From contig JAFUOH010000008.1 in the NCBI GenBank assembly GCA_017482055.1, positions 108,135 through 172,134 on the forward strand: a stretch of DNA of 64,000 nucleotides, given 5' to 3'. Made by a program: the position numbers and the translations under genes. Below the pieces are notes generated by a model that was given only the letters and a program-made list of their open reading frames with translations, was not told where the DNA came from and searched no databases. Positions 16,148-24,919 of this stretch are shown here, one piece after another. Numbering within the stretch: the stretch's first letter is position 1; each line of letters starts with the position of its first letter. This DNA comes from Clostridia bacterium (GTDB taxonomy: Bacteria > Bacillota > Clostridia > Oscillospirales > CAG-272).

Positions 16148-17014
16148 ATGGAGTATGCAAAGACGAATATCCCCGAGTTTTTATCGGTAAGCTCCATTAT
16201 GACGGTACATCGGATCGAATTGGCAGGCAAATCCAACTTCGGCGAGGCACACGATTTTCCCGAGATCATATACATTGCCGAAGGAACCCATGCCATACTT
16301 GTAGATAACGAGCGCTTCGAGCTTTCCGCGGGCCAAATGCTGATATATGCGCCGGGGGCATATCATATCGGTGAACGTGAAAGCAATGCGAGCATTTATA
16401 TAATTTCGTTTGAAGCCACATCGGACATCCTCTCTGAGCTCTACAACCGCGTAATAACGCTGGATAACGATAAGCGGACGATGCTGACAGATATGATCAA
16501 CGGCGGCGCCAAGCTTTTTGAGCGGGTATCCCCCGATTCGGGGCTCGTAGGTATGACCAAAAAGCCTTGCGTGACCGACTATGATCTTCAGATACTGCGC
16601 AATAAGCTGGAGCTGCTGCTCATTGATATCTACTATACCAAAAGCCATAAACAGAATGAGCAGAAAGCTGTTAATCATGAAAATTTAGACAGAGAGCAGT
16701 TTGAAGCCGTCACTGCTTATCTGCGTGAGCACATCGGCGAAGCGCTTACCCTTGAGGAAATCGCCGCGAGCTCACATATAAGCGTATCCAAGCTTTCGGC
16801 GCTCTTCCGAGATCAGTGCGGCTGCGGCACTATCGCTTATTTCAACAGTATAAAGATCGAGCGAGCCAAGCGACTGATACGCGATTCCTCTATGAATTTT
16901 ACGCAGATATCGCAAAGCCTGGGCTTTTGCACCGTCCATTATTTTTCCAAGCTGTTCAAAAAGATCGCCGGCATAACTCCCACCGAATATGCTCGAACGT
17001 TCGGTCGAAAATAA
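16148..17014 (+). CDS. AraC-family regulator with cupin sensor domain
   Basis: 288 residues. An N-terminal cupin-like sugar-sensing fold (about 1-110) has HDFPEIIYIAEGTHAILVDN and LSAGQMLIYAPGAYHIG. A linker follows, and then two HTH motifs over about 185-285 (LTLEEIAASSHISVSKLSAL; FTQISQSLGFCTVHYFSKLF) ending in the family signature GITPTEYAR. The start at 16148 follows AGGAG. It faces the Gfo/Idh/MocA gene across a 165-base gap that is rich in TATA-like elements, so it probably controls that gene. The next gene downstream is a shortened copy of the same protein, indicating tandem duplication. Confidence 0.9.
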   Translation: MEYAKTNIPEFLSVSSIMTVHRIELAGKSNFGEAHDFPEIIYIAEGTHAILVDNERFELSAGQMLIYAPGAYHIGERESNASIYIISFEATSDILSELYNRVITLDNDKRTMLTDMINGGAKLFERVSPDSGLVGMTKKPCVTDYDLQILRNKLELLLIDIYYTKSHKQNEQKAVNHENLDREQFEAVTAYLREHIGEALTLEEIAASSHISVSKLSALFRDQCGCGTIAYFNSIKIERAKRLIRDSSMNFTQISQSLGFCTVHYFSKLFKKIAGITPTEYARTFGRK

Positions 17015-17059
17015 GAGCAATTGTTATCACACCGATTCATTAATAATATCTCGCAGCTC

Positions 17060-17111
17060 TTGACAAACCGAATTTGATGTGATATAATACGCATGGGAGA
17101 AACGTTTTCTC
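17060..17111 (+). promoter_or_regulatory. Consensus promoter with palindromic operator over the start site
   Basis: TTGACA (17060-17065), exact 17-base spacer, TATAAT (17083-17088): a perfect sigma-A promoter. Directly behind it lies a near-perfect palindrome, GAGAAACGTTTTCTC (17097-17111), covering the expected start site. Its AAACGTTT core resembles LacI/CcpA-family operators. Binding there should repress. Confidence 0.75.
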
Positions 17112-17143
17112 ACGATGTCTCAAGGTTTATTCTCATCAGCATA

Positions 17144-17173
17144 AAATTCCCGCATGCCAATATGCGGGAATTT
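17144..17173 (+). other. Leader hairpin between the two operators
   Basis: 12-bp perfect stem (17144-17155 with 17162-17173), 6-base loop, in the leader of the short AraC gene, followed by AAATA without a real T-run. It could be an attenuator, an mRNA stabiliser or a third protein site; its role is not determined. Confidence 0.5.
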
Positions 17174-17185
17174 AAATACCCGTTC

Positions 17186-17201
17186 AGAGAAACGTTTCTC
17201 T
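17186..17201 (+). promoter_or_regulatory. Second palindromic operator (16-bp perfect palindrome)
   Basis: AGAGAAACGTTTCTCT is a perfect 16-bp palindrome, 90 bases downstream of the first operator and 20 bases before the ATG at 17222. Its placement suits DNA looping or a transcription roadblock by a LacI/CcpA-type repressor. Confidence 0.65.
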
Positions 17202-17221
17202 ACGGTTTGTGAGGTGAAAAT

Positions 17222-17803
17222 ATGGATAAGTCTAAAAAAGTAGTGGTGATCAAAGTAGAAACTGCGGCGAATATCCCGGAAGAACTCCATGACAGTGTCG
17301 TAACCCTTGATGCTGACCGCTGGAGCATTTTGTCGGAGCTGTTGAACGGCAGTGATAAGCCTGACACAGCACCTCAGATTGCAGGCAGTCACGAGCTTAA
17401 CCAAAATGTACTCTTAATAAGCAGTCCAAGCGTCAAACTACACCGCGGCATGGAGACAGGCTCAATTAACACCTCAAATTTTGAGCAGGAACAGCTTAAA
17501 ACTGTTATTACTTATCTGCAGACCCATATTCACGAGATATTGTCACTCGAGGATATCGCATACGCCGCGCATATGAGCGTTTCACGCCTGTCATCACTTT
17601 TTAATAAATATTATAAATGCGGGCCTATAACATACTTCAATTCTCTCAAAATCCAAGAAGCCCGGCATATGATACGCGAAACATCGCTCAATTTCACACA
17701 GATCTCCGAATGTCTCGGACTATGCTCGGTACACTACTTTTCAAAGCTGTTTAAGAAGGTTACCGGCATGACCCCGACAGAGTATTCCCGACGATCTCAC
17801 TGA
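17222..17803 (+). CDS. Shortened AraC-family regulator lacking the cupin core
   Basis: 193 residues, paralogous to the regulator at 16148-17014. Residues 8-45 (KKVVVIKVETAANIPEELHD, then VTLDADRWSILSELLNG) match the last strands of the sensor domain of that protein (IISFEATSDILSELYN, VITLDNDKRTMLTDMINGG), but the first 90 residues of the cupin are missing. The HTH half is complete (LSLEDIAYAAHMSVSRLSSL; FTQISECLGLCSVHYFSKLF; GMTPTEYSRR). The start at 17222 follows TGTGAGGTGAAAAT. Its own consensus promoter and two operators imply a maintained gene. It may act as a constitutive or dominant partner of the full-length paralog; that is inference. Confidence 0.75.
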   Translation: MDKSKKVVVIKVETAANIPEELHDSVVTLDADRWSILSELLNGSDKPDTAPQIAGSHELNQNVLLISSPSVKLHRGMETGSINTSNFEQEQLKTVITYLQTHIHEILSLEDIAYAAHMSVSRLSSLFNKYYKCGPITYFNSLKIQEARHMIRETSLNFTQISECLGLCSVHYFSKLFKKVTGMTPTEYSRRSH

Positions 17804-17831
17804 AGCCTCATGCGGACGCAAAGATGCCGGA

Positions 17832-19097
17832 TCACTCACCTGTGCGTTGCGTTCCATATGTGACTTCATTGTCCGAATAAACATATCCAAAGCGCGCCGC
17901 CTCGTCTGTATGATATATCACCGCATCCTCGCACCAAATAAACTCAATTCCGTCATTGGCAAGCGCCTCGACCGCATCGGTGTCTACTTCATTTGATATA
18001 TACACGGGCATCGACCGAAGCAGTATATCCGCACAGCCAAGCTCAGACGAATAAGCGACCATACTGCTCGCCGCGTTACGATACAGCCCATCGGCGTGGT
18101 CGATATATGGCGTTATCGTGCGGTCTGCGCTGATAAAGTAGCGATAAGAATCCCGCTCGGACAGCGGGAAATTACGCATAGTCACCATACTTGACGGAGA
18201 GGTATAATTTAGCTCCGCTGCGATATAGATATCATTCCCTACGCGGTCAAAGATATTAAAAGCATACTCGCTGCCTGTTTTATCGAGATTGCGAGTGTAG
18301 CCGTCATAGCTTGTGAGAGTGGCATGGGTAAACCCGTTTTCGATCAGCTGTCCCGCGAAATAGTCAATGATAAATGCGTTTCGCATACGGTAAAAATCTA
18401 TATATGACTCCACACCGTACTCACCCGCAAATTCAAGATACGCATCCGAAACATATAGCATCACTTTATTGTCTCCGAGCAGTCTAAGCGACACATGCTC
18501 GGGGGCATTTGCATATTCCGCAAGTGCCTTCAGCTCTGCGGAAAATTCGCTGTCAACATAAGGATCCATATCCCCCACGCTTTCGGGCATCTCAATACCG
18601 AAGAATGCCGCATCGTATTCATCATAGATAGGGGCAAGATAAAGATACCTGCTGCCATACGCTTCTATTTTTTCAAAAGCCTCGTAGAGTATCGGATCGA
18701 CCTCTATCTCCTCGTTTACATGAGAGTTTATATAGTACACATTATTAACACCGCCATGCATACGCTCCGCATCAAACAGCTTATATGCTTTGATGCACGC
18801 CCCGGTATACAGTGCCGTAAGCGCTTTATTTTCGCTTGTAGCATTCCGTCCGCTGCTGCCGAACAGATAATTTAACGTAAATTCATCCGCCGAGCTGGGT
18901 TCGGAAAGGCTTACCTCTACCGTCTGCCACCCGGGATCGGTCTCGAGCAGCGCCATTACGCACCATCCGATAGCCGCAATGCCGATTAGCAGGAATATAC
19001 CCGCAAGTATCGCCCGCGGCTTGATATGTGACTCCGACACCTCGATATTCTTCACAGGCTCCGCACCGCGCGGTCTTTTATCATCTGTATTTTTCAT
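17832..19097 (-). CDS. Membrane-anchored extracytoplasmic protein of the opp operon, ApbE-like fold suspected
   Basis: 421 residues. The start is the ATG at 19097 with GGAG just upstream. A charged cytoplasmic tail (about 30 residues) leads into one membrane helix (ILAGIFLLIGIAAIGWCVMA), leaving about 370 residues outside. The external part has segments reminiscent of ApbE flavin transferases: an N-terminal strand followed by ALTALYTGACIKAYKLFDAE, and later VESYIDFYRMRNAFIIDYFA before GFTHATLTSYDGYTRN, where ApbE has its glycine-rich substrate loop. The normal Mg/FAD motifs are not recognisable, so it would be a degenerate homolog or only a look-alike. It is the last gene of the opp operon, 67 bases after oppF, so a role beside peptide uptake is inferred. 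Confidence 0.5.
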   Translation of the reverse strand: MKNTDDKRPRGAEPVKNIEVSESHIKPRAILAGIFLLIGIAAIGWCVMALLETDPGWQTVEVSLSEPSSADEFTLNYLFGSSGRNATSENKALTALYTGACIKAYKLFDAERMHGGVNNVYYINSHVNEEIEVDPILYEAFEKIEAYGSRYLYLAPIYDEYDAAFFGIEMPESVGDMDPYVDSEFSAELKALAEYANAPEHVSLRLLGDNKVMLYVSDAYLEFAGEYGVESYIDFYRMRNAFIIDYFAGQLIENGFTHATLTSYDGYTRNLDKTGSEYAFNIFDRVGNDIYIAAELNYTSPSSMVTMRNFPLSERDSYRYFISADRTITPYIDHADGLYRNAASSMVAYSSELGCADILLRSMPVYISNEVDTDAVEALANDGIEFIWCEDAVIYHTDEAARFGYVYSDNEVTYGTQRTGE

Positions 19098-19164
19098 ATA
19101 CGCTCCATGTTTCAAATCAAGCTGAGGGCTGCCGCATAAAATGTGACAACCCTCAAAGATAAGT

Positions 19165-20469
19165 TTAGATAACCGCTAAGATAAGCAGGATCAGGAACAA
19201 TACGATAATAGCGCCGATCACTCCGAAGCCTGCAAGCGCACCCTTAAGACAAGCTTTATAGTTCCGCTTATGGTTGAAATGCTTGAATACAAAGCCGCCG
19301 ATAAGACCAAGCAGCGGAAGGAGGAAGGAAAGCAGAGAGTACCATTTGCTTCCCGTATCATGTAAAGGCGTATCAAGTATCTCATCGCTTATGGATACCT
19401 CTGCCGCCTCGGTGTCGGAAGCAGGCTCCGCTTCGCCTTCTTTTCTGAAGGTGACCGACTTCATAGGCTCGCCGTTTTCACGGATCGCCTTATACTCCCG
19501 GATCTCCTTCTTATTACCGTATACATAGTGACCGTGTCCGATGTCGCAAAGCTCGGGCTTATCCTCGCTGTAATCGTGCACGGACGGGTCGTATGTAAAC
19601 AACACCTTGCTCTTCTCAAGCTTAGGGTCAGGTATCGGGATCGCAGAGATAAGCGAACGTGTGTAGGGATGGAGCGGATAGTTGAACAGCTCCTCCGCCT
19701 CCGCCACCTCAACGATGTCGCCCTTATAGATAACGCCGATTCGGTCAGAGATGAATCTTACAACCGAAAGGTCATGTGCGATAAACAGGTATGTGATGTT
19801 GCGCTCCTTCTGGAACTTCTTCATCAGATTAAGTACCTGCGCACGGATGGATACATCAAGCGCCGAAATAGGCTCGTCCGCGATTACCAGCTCGGGCTCC
19901 ATTACCATCGCTCTCGCGATACCGATTCTCTGACGCTGACCGCCCGAGAACTCGTGAGGGTAACGGGTCAGATGCTCTGGAAGCAGACCGACCGCTTCGA
20001 TGATATCCTCAACCTTTTTTACTCGCTCCTGCTCATTTTTGAACAGGTGGAAGTTGTAAAGTCCCTCGGAGACAATATAGTCAACTGTCGCACGCTCATT
20101 CAGCGATGCCGCGGGATCCTGGAACACCATCTGGATATTGCGAATGACCTCGCGGTCAAGCGCATGGGGAATCTTTCCCGAAATGCGCACACCCTTATAC
20201 TGTATTTCACCTGCCGCGCAGGGATTAACACGGATCACCGCTCGTCCAATGGTGGTCTTACCCGAACCGGACTCGCCTACCAGCGAAAATGTCTCGCCCT
20301 TGTAGATATCAAAAGAGGCATCCTTTACTGCCTTGACGGCTTTGTCACCCTTGCCGAAGGTAATATCCACATTTTTGAGAGAGAGCAGTATCTCTCTGCC
20401 GTTTTTATCCTTGGGACCGTGTTCCGGCAGTCTGCCGGAGCGTGTCTTTTCATTGGTTTCGTTTGACAC
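19165..20469 (-). CDS. oppF: Oligopeptide ABC transporter ATPase (OppF type) with C-terminal membrane tail
   Basis: 434 residues. The ABC ATPase spans about 25-330: Walker A GESGSGKT (65-72), Q-loop [17 protein letters not shown], signature [17 protein letters not shown], Walker [16 protein letters not shown], and the OppF-type tail [14 protein letters not shown]. Beyond it a low-complexity acidic linker (about 330-370) leads to two hydrophobic segments ([19 protein letters not shown] and [19 protein letters not shown]), ending the protein in the membrane. OppF proteins are normally soluble and about 320 residues long, so this tail of about 70-100 residues is unusual. It powers peptide import together with the OppD-type gene 13 bases upstream. 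The core call is very secure. Confidence 0.92.
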   Translation of the reverse strand: MSNETNEKTRSGRLPEHGPKDKNGREILLSLKNVDITFGKGDKAVKAVKDASFDIYKGETFSLVGESGSGKTTIGRAVIRVNPCAAGEIQYKGVRISGKIPHALDREVIRNIQMVFQDPAASLNERATVDYIVSEGLYNFHLFKNEQERVKKVEDIIEAVGLLPEHLTRYPHEFSGGQRQRIGIARAMVMEPELVIADEPISALDVSIRAQVLNLMKKFQKERNITYLFIAHDLSVVRFISDRIGVIYKGDIVEVAEAEELFNYPLHPYTRSLISAIPIPDPKLEKSKVLFTYDPSVHDYSEDKPELCDIGHGHYVYGNKKEIREYKAIRENGEPMKSVTFRKEGEAEPASDTEAAEVSISDEILDTPLHDTGSKWYSLLSFLLPLLGLIGGFVFKHFNHKRNYKACLKGALAGFGVIGAIIVLFLILLILAVI

Positions 20470-20482
20470 AGGCTCTCCTCCT

Positions 20483-22231
20483 TTACATATTGTAGGTACT
20501 CATCATCTTTTCATGGATATCCTGAATGATCTCGGGACGTTCCACCTTGGGAGCACGTGGATCAAGCAGCCATGTTTTTGCGAAGTGAGTTTCGGTGACC
20601 TTAAACATCGGCGGTTCTTTCAGAGTATCCACCTTTAGGCAGTAGGGGTTTCTCGGTGCAAATGCGTCGCCCACGATCTTGTTATAAAGTGACGGGGGCG
20701 TACCCGAGATGGAATAGAGCTTTGTGTTTCTCTGTGCAAGCTGCGGCAGTGAGGACAGCAATGCCCAGGTATACGGATGCTGTGAGTCGTAAAATACCTC
20801 CTCGACAGTACCTAACTCTACTATCTGCCCGGCATAGAGCACCGCAACACGGTCAGCAACATTTGCAACGACGCCGAGGTCATGGGTGATAAATACGATG
20901 GTGTAATTAAATTCCTTCTGCAGATCCTTGATAAGCTTTAAGATCTGCGCCTGAATGGTAACATCAAGCGCGGTAGTAGGCTCATCGCAAATGAGGATCT
21001 TCGGCTGACAGCTCAGTGCGATAGCGATAACGATACGCTGTCTCATACCGCCCGAATACTGGAAGGGATAATCGTCGAAACGCTTTTCGGCGTTCGGAAT
21101 ACCTACCTTCTTCATAAGCACGATCGCGCGTTTTCTCGCTTCAAGCTCCGAGCAATCCTGGTGCTTTAATATGACAGAGGTGATCTGCTTACCGATGGTA
21201 ACTATGGGGTTAAGAGAAGTCATCGGGTCCTGGAATACCGTCGCGATCTTACCGCCGCGGATCTTTGTCCAGTCCTTGGAATACTTGACCTTAGCGAGGT
21301 TAAGATTGCACTTTCCGTGGAGATTTGTCTCGGTCTCATCGAGATACTTTACTCTGAACGCGATATCGTCGAAAATAGCGTTCTTTACATTATCGTCGTC
21401 GAGATCGGCGCCAAGCTGCATTGCCTTCTTCAGTGCTTTGAGCAGCGCATTAATGAGAGATATACGCTTTTTGAGCGGATATCTGCCGACAGACAGATAA
21501 ATTTCTTTGGCAATAAGTGCGTTGCGCTTTTTTACCGCCTCGCCGACTTCACCCGCGGTCACCTTGGCGTATTCCGCTTTAAGTGCCGCCATCTTCTCAT
21601 TAAACTTCGCAAGATATGCGGTATCGGCTTTAGCCGCCGCTTTATGTGCGGCGATATTCTGTTCACGCTCTTTTTCCAGCGCCTTTATCTGGTCGTCAAG
21701 CTGCGCTATTTTTGCGTTAAGCTCCTTATATTCCGCCTTCTGCTTGCGGGAATCCACAGTCAGCTTATAATTATAAGTCTCGGTACGCTTGAAGTTAAGT
21801 TCAGCAATGGCATCGTTTGTACGCTTCTCCTCCTCTTCATCAAGGGTGAATCTGCGTTTGTTTTCCGACTCAAGCTCCACCATTTGACGGTAAATGTCAG
21901 CGCCCAGCTCCAGATGAGAATGTTCGTTCAGCTTTTTCTCAGCATAAGCAATGAATCTTCTGTCGGACAAGCCGAGCGATACATTGGTATCTGAAAGCTC
22001 CTCGTCGCTGAAAATGATGCTTCCCTCACTGATATAGCCGTTTGCGTCCAGCATGCCCGCAAAGGTCTTGGTAAGCACCGACTTACCCGAGCCGGACTCA
22101 CCGACGATAGCAATGGATTCGTTTTCATAAAGATCCAGCGAAACATTACGTATCGCGGTGAGAGTTCTTCCGCGCACGCTGAATTTGACAGTCAGGTCTT
22201 TTACCTGAAGTAATACTTTTTTGTTTTCCAT
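20483..22231 (-). CDS. oppD: Oligopeptide ABC transporter ATPase (OppD type) with large coiled-coil insert
   Basis: 582 residues, against about 330-355 for the family. Walker A is at 44-51 (GESGSGKS), but the Q-loop ([15 protein letters not shown], Gln334) comes some 280 residues later, where 50-60 is usual. The extra 230 or so residues (about 85-320) are highly charged and helical, rich in Glu, Lys and Ala ([20 protein letters not shown]), forming a likely coiled coil inside the nucleotide-binding domain. After it the protein is canonical: [36 protein letters not shown]-loop [10 protein letters not shown], and the OppD-type [20 protein letters not shown] end. It is tightly packed between oppC and oppF. 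Function as a peptide importer ATPase is secure; the role of the insert is unknown. Confidence 0.93.
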   Translation of the reverse strand: MENKKVLLQVKDLTVKFSVRGRTLTAIRNVSLDLYENESIAIVGESGSGKSVLTKTFAGMLDANGYISEGSIIFSDEELSDTNVSLGLSDRRFIAYAEKKLNEHSHLELGADIYRQMVELESENKRRFTLDEEEEKRTNDAIAELNFKRTETYNYKLTVDSRKQKAEYKELNAKIAQLDDQIKALEKEREQNIAAHKAAAKADTAYLAKFNEKMAALKAEYAKVTAGEVGEAVKKRNALIAKEIYLSVGRYPLKKRISLINALLKALKKAMQLGADLDDDNVKNAIFDDIAFRVKYLDETETNLHGKCNLNLAKVKYSKDWTKIRGGKIATVFQDPMTSLNPIVTIGKQITSVILKHQDCSELEARKRAIVLMKKVGIPNAEKRFDDYPFQYSGGMRQRIVIAIALSCQPKILICDEPTTALDVTIQAQILKLIKDLQKEFNYTIVFITHDLGVVANVADRVAVLYAGQIVELGTVEEVFYDSQHPYTWALLSSLPQLAQRNTKLYSISGTPPSLYNKIVGDAFAPRNPYCLKVDTLKEPPMFKVTETHFAKTWLLDPRAPKVERPEIIQDIHEKMMSTYNM

Positions 22232-22244
22232 AACGCCGCCTCAC

Positions 22245-23237
22245 TTACATATGAGTTCTCGGATCCGAAGCGTCACCGAGATTCTGACCGACTACATAAA
22301 GTACGACGGTGATGATGGATGCGATAGCGACAGGGCTCCAGAACTCAAGCTCCCAACCGGGTGTGAACATTGCGTCCTGCGCCACCTCGATAAGTTTACC
22401 GAGAGACATATCCTTAAGACCCATTCCGATATATGAGAGGAAGACTTCATAGGATATATATGACGGGATCTCGGTCGCGATAAGCGTAACGATGACCGAC
22501 GTCATAAAGGGAAGGATATTCTTGGTAGCTATACGGAAGATAGGCGTACCGAGACAGCGAGAAGCAAGATTGTATTCTCTGTCGCGTATAATTATGACCT
22601 GTGTTCTGATAAAGTACGCGATAGCGAGCCATCCCGTCACAGTGAGCGCAAATACCATCGACCAGAAGTTAGCCGACATAATAAGGACGACCACCGAAAT
22701 GAGCAGAATATACGGCACATTCGCAACTATATTATAGACCTCCATCATGAAGGCATCAACCTTCTTGGAAAAGCCCCAGATTGCGCCGACGATAACGCCG
22801 ACAGTCATATTGATCGCCGCGCAGATGAGCGCAAGCGAAATGGATATACTCGAACCGTACCAGATAGCGTCAAAGGTAGATTCGCCGGATTTACCCGTAC
22901 CGAGTATCCAGCTTATGTGATTACCGAACTTTTCAAGCGCTGCCGAAGGTGACAGATGCTTTGCGGTCGGGTCAAGCAGGTTCTCATAAGGATCTACGTT
23001 GGCATCGTATCCGATCACCACGGGATAAATATAGGTAAATGCAATAATTATAGCAAGTATCGCCAGAATGACGATATTCAGCTTCTTTCTGAAGAACACG
23101 CGGAAAACCGACTGCCAATATGAGTATCTCGGTGCGGTGATCTTCTCCGAATCCAGGCTGTTGTGATCCACACGGGAGAACAGCTCTTCCTCGGACATAT
23201 TAAATTCATCCAAATTCACAAGCTTTTTATCTTCCAT
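22245..23237 (-). CDS. oppC: Oligopeptide ABC transporter permease (OppC type)
   Basis: 330 residues. The start is the ATG at 23237 (MEDKKLVNLDEFNMSEEE) with AGAGGTGAT upstream, in preference to an upstream in-frame codon. A cytoplasmic N-terminus of about 50 residues is followed by membrane helix 1 (LNIVILAILAIIIAFTYIY). A periplasmic-side loop follows, then the permease core with its helices and the coupling (EAA) loop near YNLASRCLGTPIFRIATKNILPF, which meets the ATPases. It starts 4 bases after the oppB stop, so it is one transcription unit. It forms the translocation pore with OppB. Length and topology are near normal for OppC/AmiD. Confidence 0.94.
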   Translation of the reverse strand: MEDKKLVNLDEFNMSEEELFSRVDHNSLDSEKITAPRYSYWQSVFRVFFRKKLNIVILAILAIIIAFTYIYPVVIGYDANVDPYENLLDPTAKHLSPSAALEKFGNHISWILGTGKSGESTFDAIWYGSSISISLALICAAINMTVGVIVGAIWGFSKKVDAFMMEVYNIVANVPYILLISVVVLIMSANFWSMVFALTVTGWLAIAYFIRTQVIIIRDREYNLASRCLGTPIFRIATKNILPFMTSVIVTLIATEIPSYISYEVFLSYIGMGLKDMSLGKLIEVAQDAMFTPGWELEFWSPVAIASIITVVLYVVGQNLGDASDPRTHM

Positions 23238-23241
23238 GCTA

Positions 23242-24834
23242 TCACCTCTTCTTGGATACGAAAGAAATTCTCGGGTCAACCAGCGAAATGAGAATATCGC
23301 CGAGAATTATGGATACTACCGACAGTAGTGCGTAGAACAGGGTCATACCGACAATAACGCCGTTGTCATAGGTGTTGATCGCATTGGTCAAAAGACGTCC
23401 GGCACCCGGAACCGAATACACACGCTCGGTGATAATAGCACCGACCAGTGCAGAAAGTATACCGGAAGGGATACCGTGAACTATCGGAATGATAGCGTTC
23501 TTCAGAATATGCTTTCTGAATATCTCCCCCTCGGAAAGACCGCCCGATCTTGCGAACTTGACGTAATCCGAGTTCATCTGGTCGATCATGTAGCGGCGCA
23601 GCCACTTCATCAGATTCGCGATGGACGGAAGCGCCAGCGAAATGATAGGAAGCACATACATGAGCCATGTGGGATTCTCCATATCGAAGGTACCGGGAAG
23701 TCCGAAGGATCTGCCTATGGCTTTGAACAGGAATATATAGGCAAGGGACGGCACCGCGATAATAAACACGATATAAATAGTACCGAGCTTATCAATGAGC
23801 TTGTCCTTTTTCAGCGCCATGACCGTACCTATCGGTATTGCCAAGACATAAGAAAGCATTGTGGCTATAACACCGATAACAAAGGAATATCCAACCTTGG
23901 AAAGTCCGGCCTTGTAGGTGCTTACCGAGGTATAATCATCGGCAAAGCGCATGCTGAGGAAGGAGCCGCCTGCCGTAAGCGATCCCGACGTATATGTCGC
24001 GGAATGCAGATTATCCGCACTGACCTCCTTGTAGCCTGTGGGATATGTGGTCTCGGAGCGAACCTGTGAGCCCTGCGCATCGGTCATAATGTTGAACACA
24101 TCGGTATCCTTGTTGATGCTGTAGGAGCTGCCGAGCTTGATCTTCAACAAATTCTGATGAATGTAGGGAAATTTGCCGTCAAAATACAGTAAATATTTAT
24201 GCTTGGTACCGTTACCGATGATAGCGGGAGAAAATTTCTTCTCGCCCGTCTCGGCATCGGCATACAAAGGATCGTAAAGCGTAAACGTGAGTCCTCTCTC
24301 ACCGATGTCGTTCTCCTCGGGCACATAATGGATGTTGTCAACCTGGAATATTCCGGTGATATAATCAAAAAGACGGGATATCAGCGGAACATCCTTGTAG
24401 GCATAAAGGCGCGGATTGCCGCCTTCCTTATACTTTCTGCCCTGCTTCTGACCGGGAAGCCGTTCAACTTCATAACCGTCCGCTTCCATGGTTTCGGTGA
24501 AAAGCTTGACATATTCTGCCGCGATCTCGGAATCGTCCTCTGCCTTATCACCGAATTTCACGGCGGTGGTGTAGGTCTCCTGGTCGATCTCACCCGTTTT
24601 AAGGAGCTCGTTCAGCCAATCGGCATAAGGAACATAGTCGAGATAGCCATACTTTTCCCACTGCTGCATTTTATAGATCTCTTTGGCATTGCTCTTGAGA
24701 TGCGAGTAGTTGCTGTCACTTGCAAATATCTGATTCCTGTCAAGGCAGGAATATATCAGTATCATTACGATAGCGACGACAACGACAATCGACAAAAGAC
24801 CGCGCAGCAATCTATTTAATAAATATTTCGTCAT
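23242..24834 (-). CDS. oppB: Oligopeptide ABC transporter permease (OppB/AmiC type) with large external domain
   Basis: 530 residues. Membrane helix 1 (residues 8-30) is followed by an external domain of about 280 residues (31-312), then the usual permease helices from about 315 and the coupling loop DYVKFARSGGLSEGEIFRKH. Ordinary OppB is about 310 residues; the streptococcal AmiC permeases are known to carry a similar large external insert, so this is the AmiC-like variant. The inserted domain is rich in aromatic residues and ends before SKVGYSFVIGVIATMLSYV. It pairs with OppC. It lies 85 bases downstream of oppA, with a hairpin in the gap. Secure. Confidence 0.93.
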   Translation of the reverse strand: MTKYLLNRLLRGLLSIVVVVAIVMILIYSCLDRNQIFASDSNYSHLKSNAKEIYKMQQWEKYGYLDYVPYADWLNELLKTGEIDQETYTTAVKFGDKAEDDSEIAAEYVKLFTETMEADGYEVERLPGQKQGRKYKEGGNPRLYAYKDVPLISRLFDYITGIFQVDNIHYVPEENDIGERGLTFTLYDPLYADAETGEKKFSPAIIGNGTKHKYLLYFDGKFPYIHQNLLKIKLGSSYSINKDTDVFNIMTDAQGSQVRSETTYPTGYKEVSADNLHSATYTSGSLTAGGSFLSMRFADDYTSVSTYKAGLSKVGYSFVIGVIATMLSYVLAIPIGTVMALKKDKLIDKLGTIYIVFIIAVPSLAYIFLFKAIGRSFGLPGTFDMENPTWLMYVLPIISLALPSIANLMKWLRRYMIDQMNSDYVKFARSGGLSEGEIFRKHILKNAIIPIVHGIPSGILSALVGAIITERVYSVPGAGRLLTNAINTYDNGVIVGMTLFYALLSVVSIILGDILISLVDPRISFVSKKR

Positions 24835-24858
24835 AGCAACTCTCTTTTATTATCACAA

Positions 24859-24886
24859 TGGAGGATGAACCGGGGTCCATCCTCCA
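24859..24886 (-). terminator. Hairpin between oppA and oppB (processing or attenuation)
   Basis: 9-bp perfect stem (24859-24867 with 24878-24886) and 10-base loop. The minus-strand downstream side lacks a T-run, so it more likely sets the oppA:oppBCDF ratio by protecting the 3' end or partially terminating, as is common after binding-protein genes. Confidence 0.6.
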
Positions 24887-24919
24887 CCATGTCATTAGTT
24901 CTTTAAAGACGACTCGATA

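Noticed and set aside
24859-24886. Hairpin after oppA as a full terminator
   Set aside because: It lacks a T-run on the minus strand and the next gene belongs to the same operon; read-through is likely.
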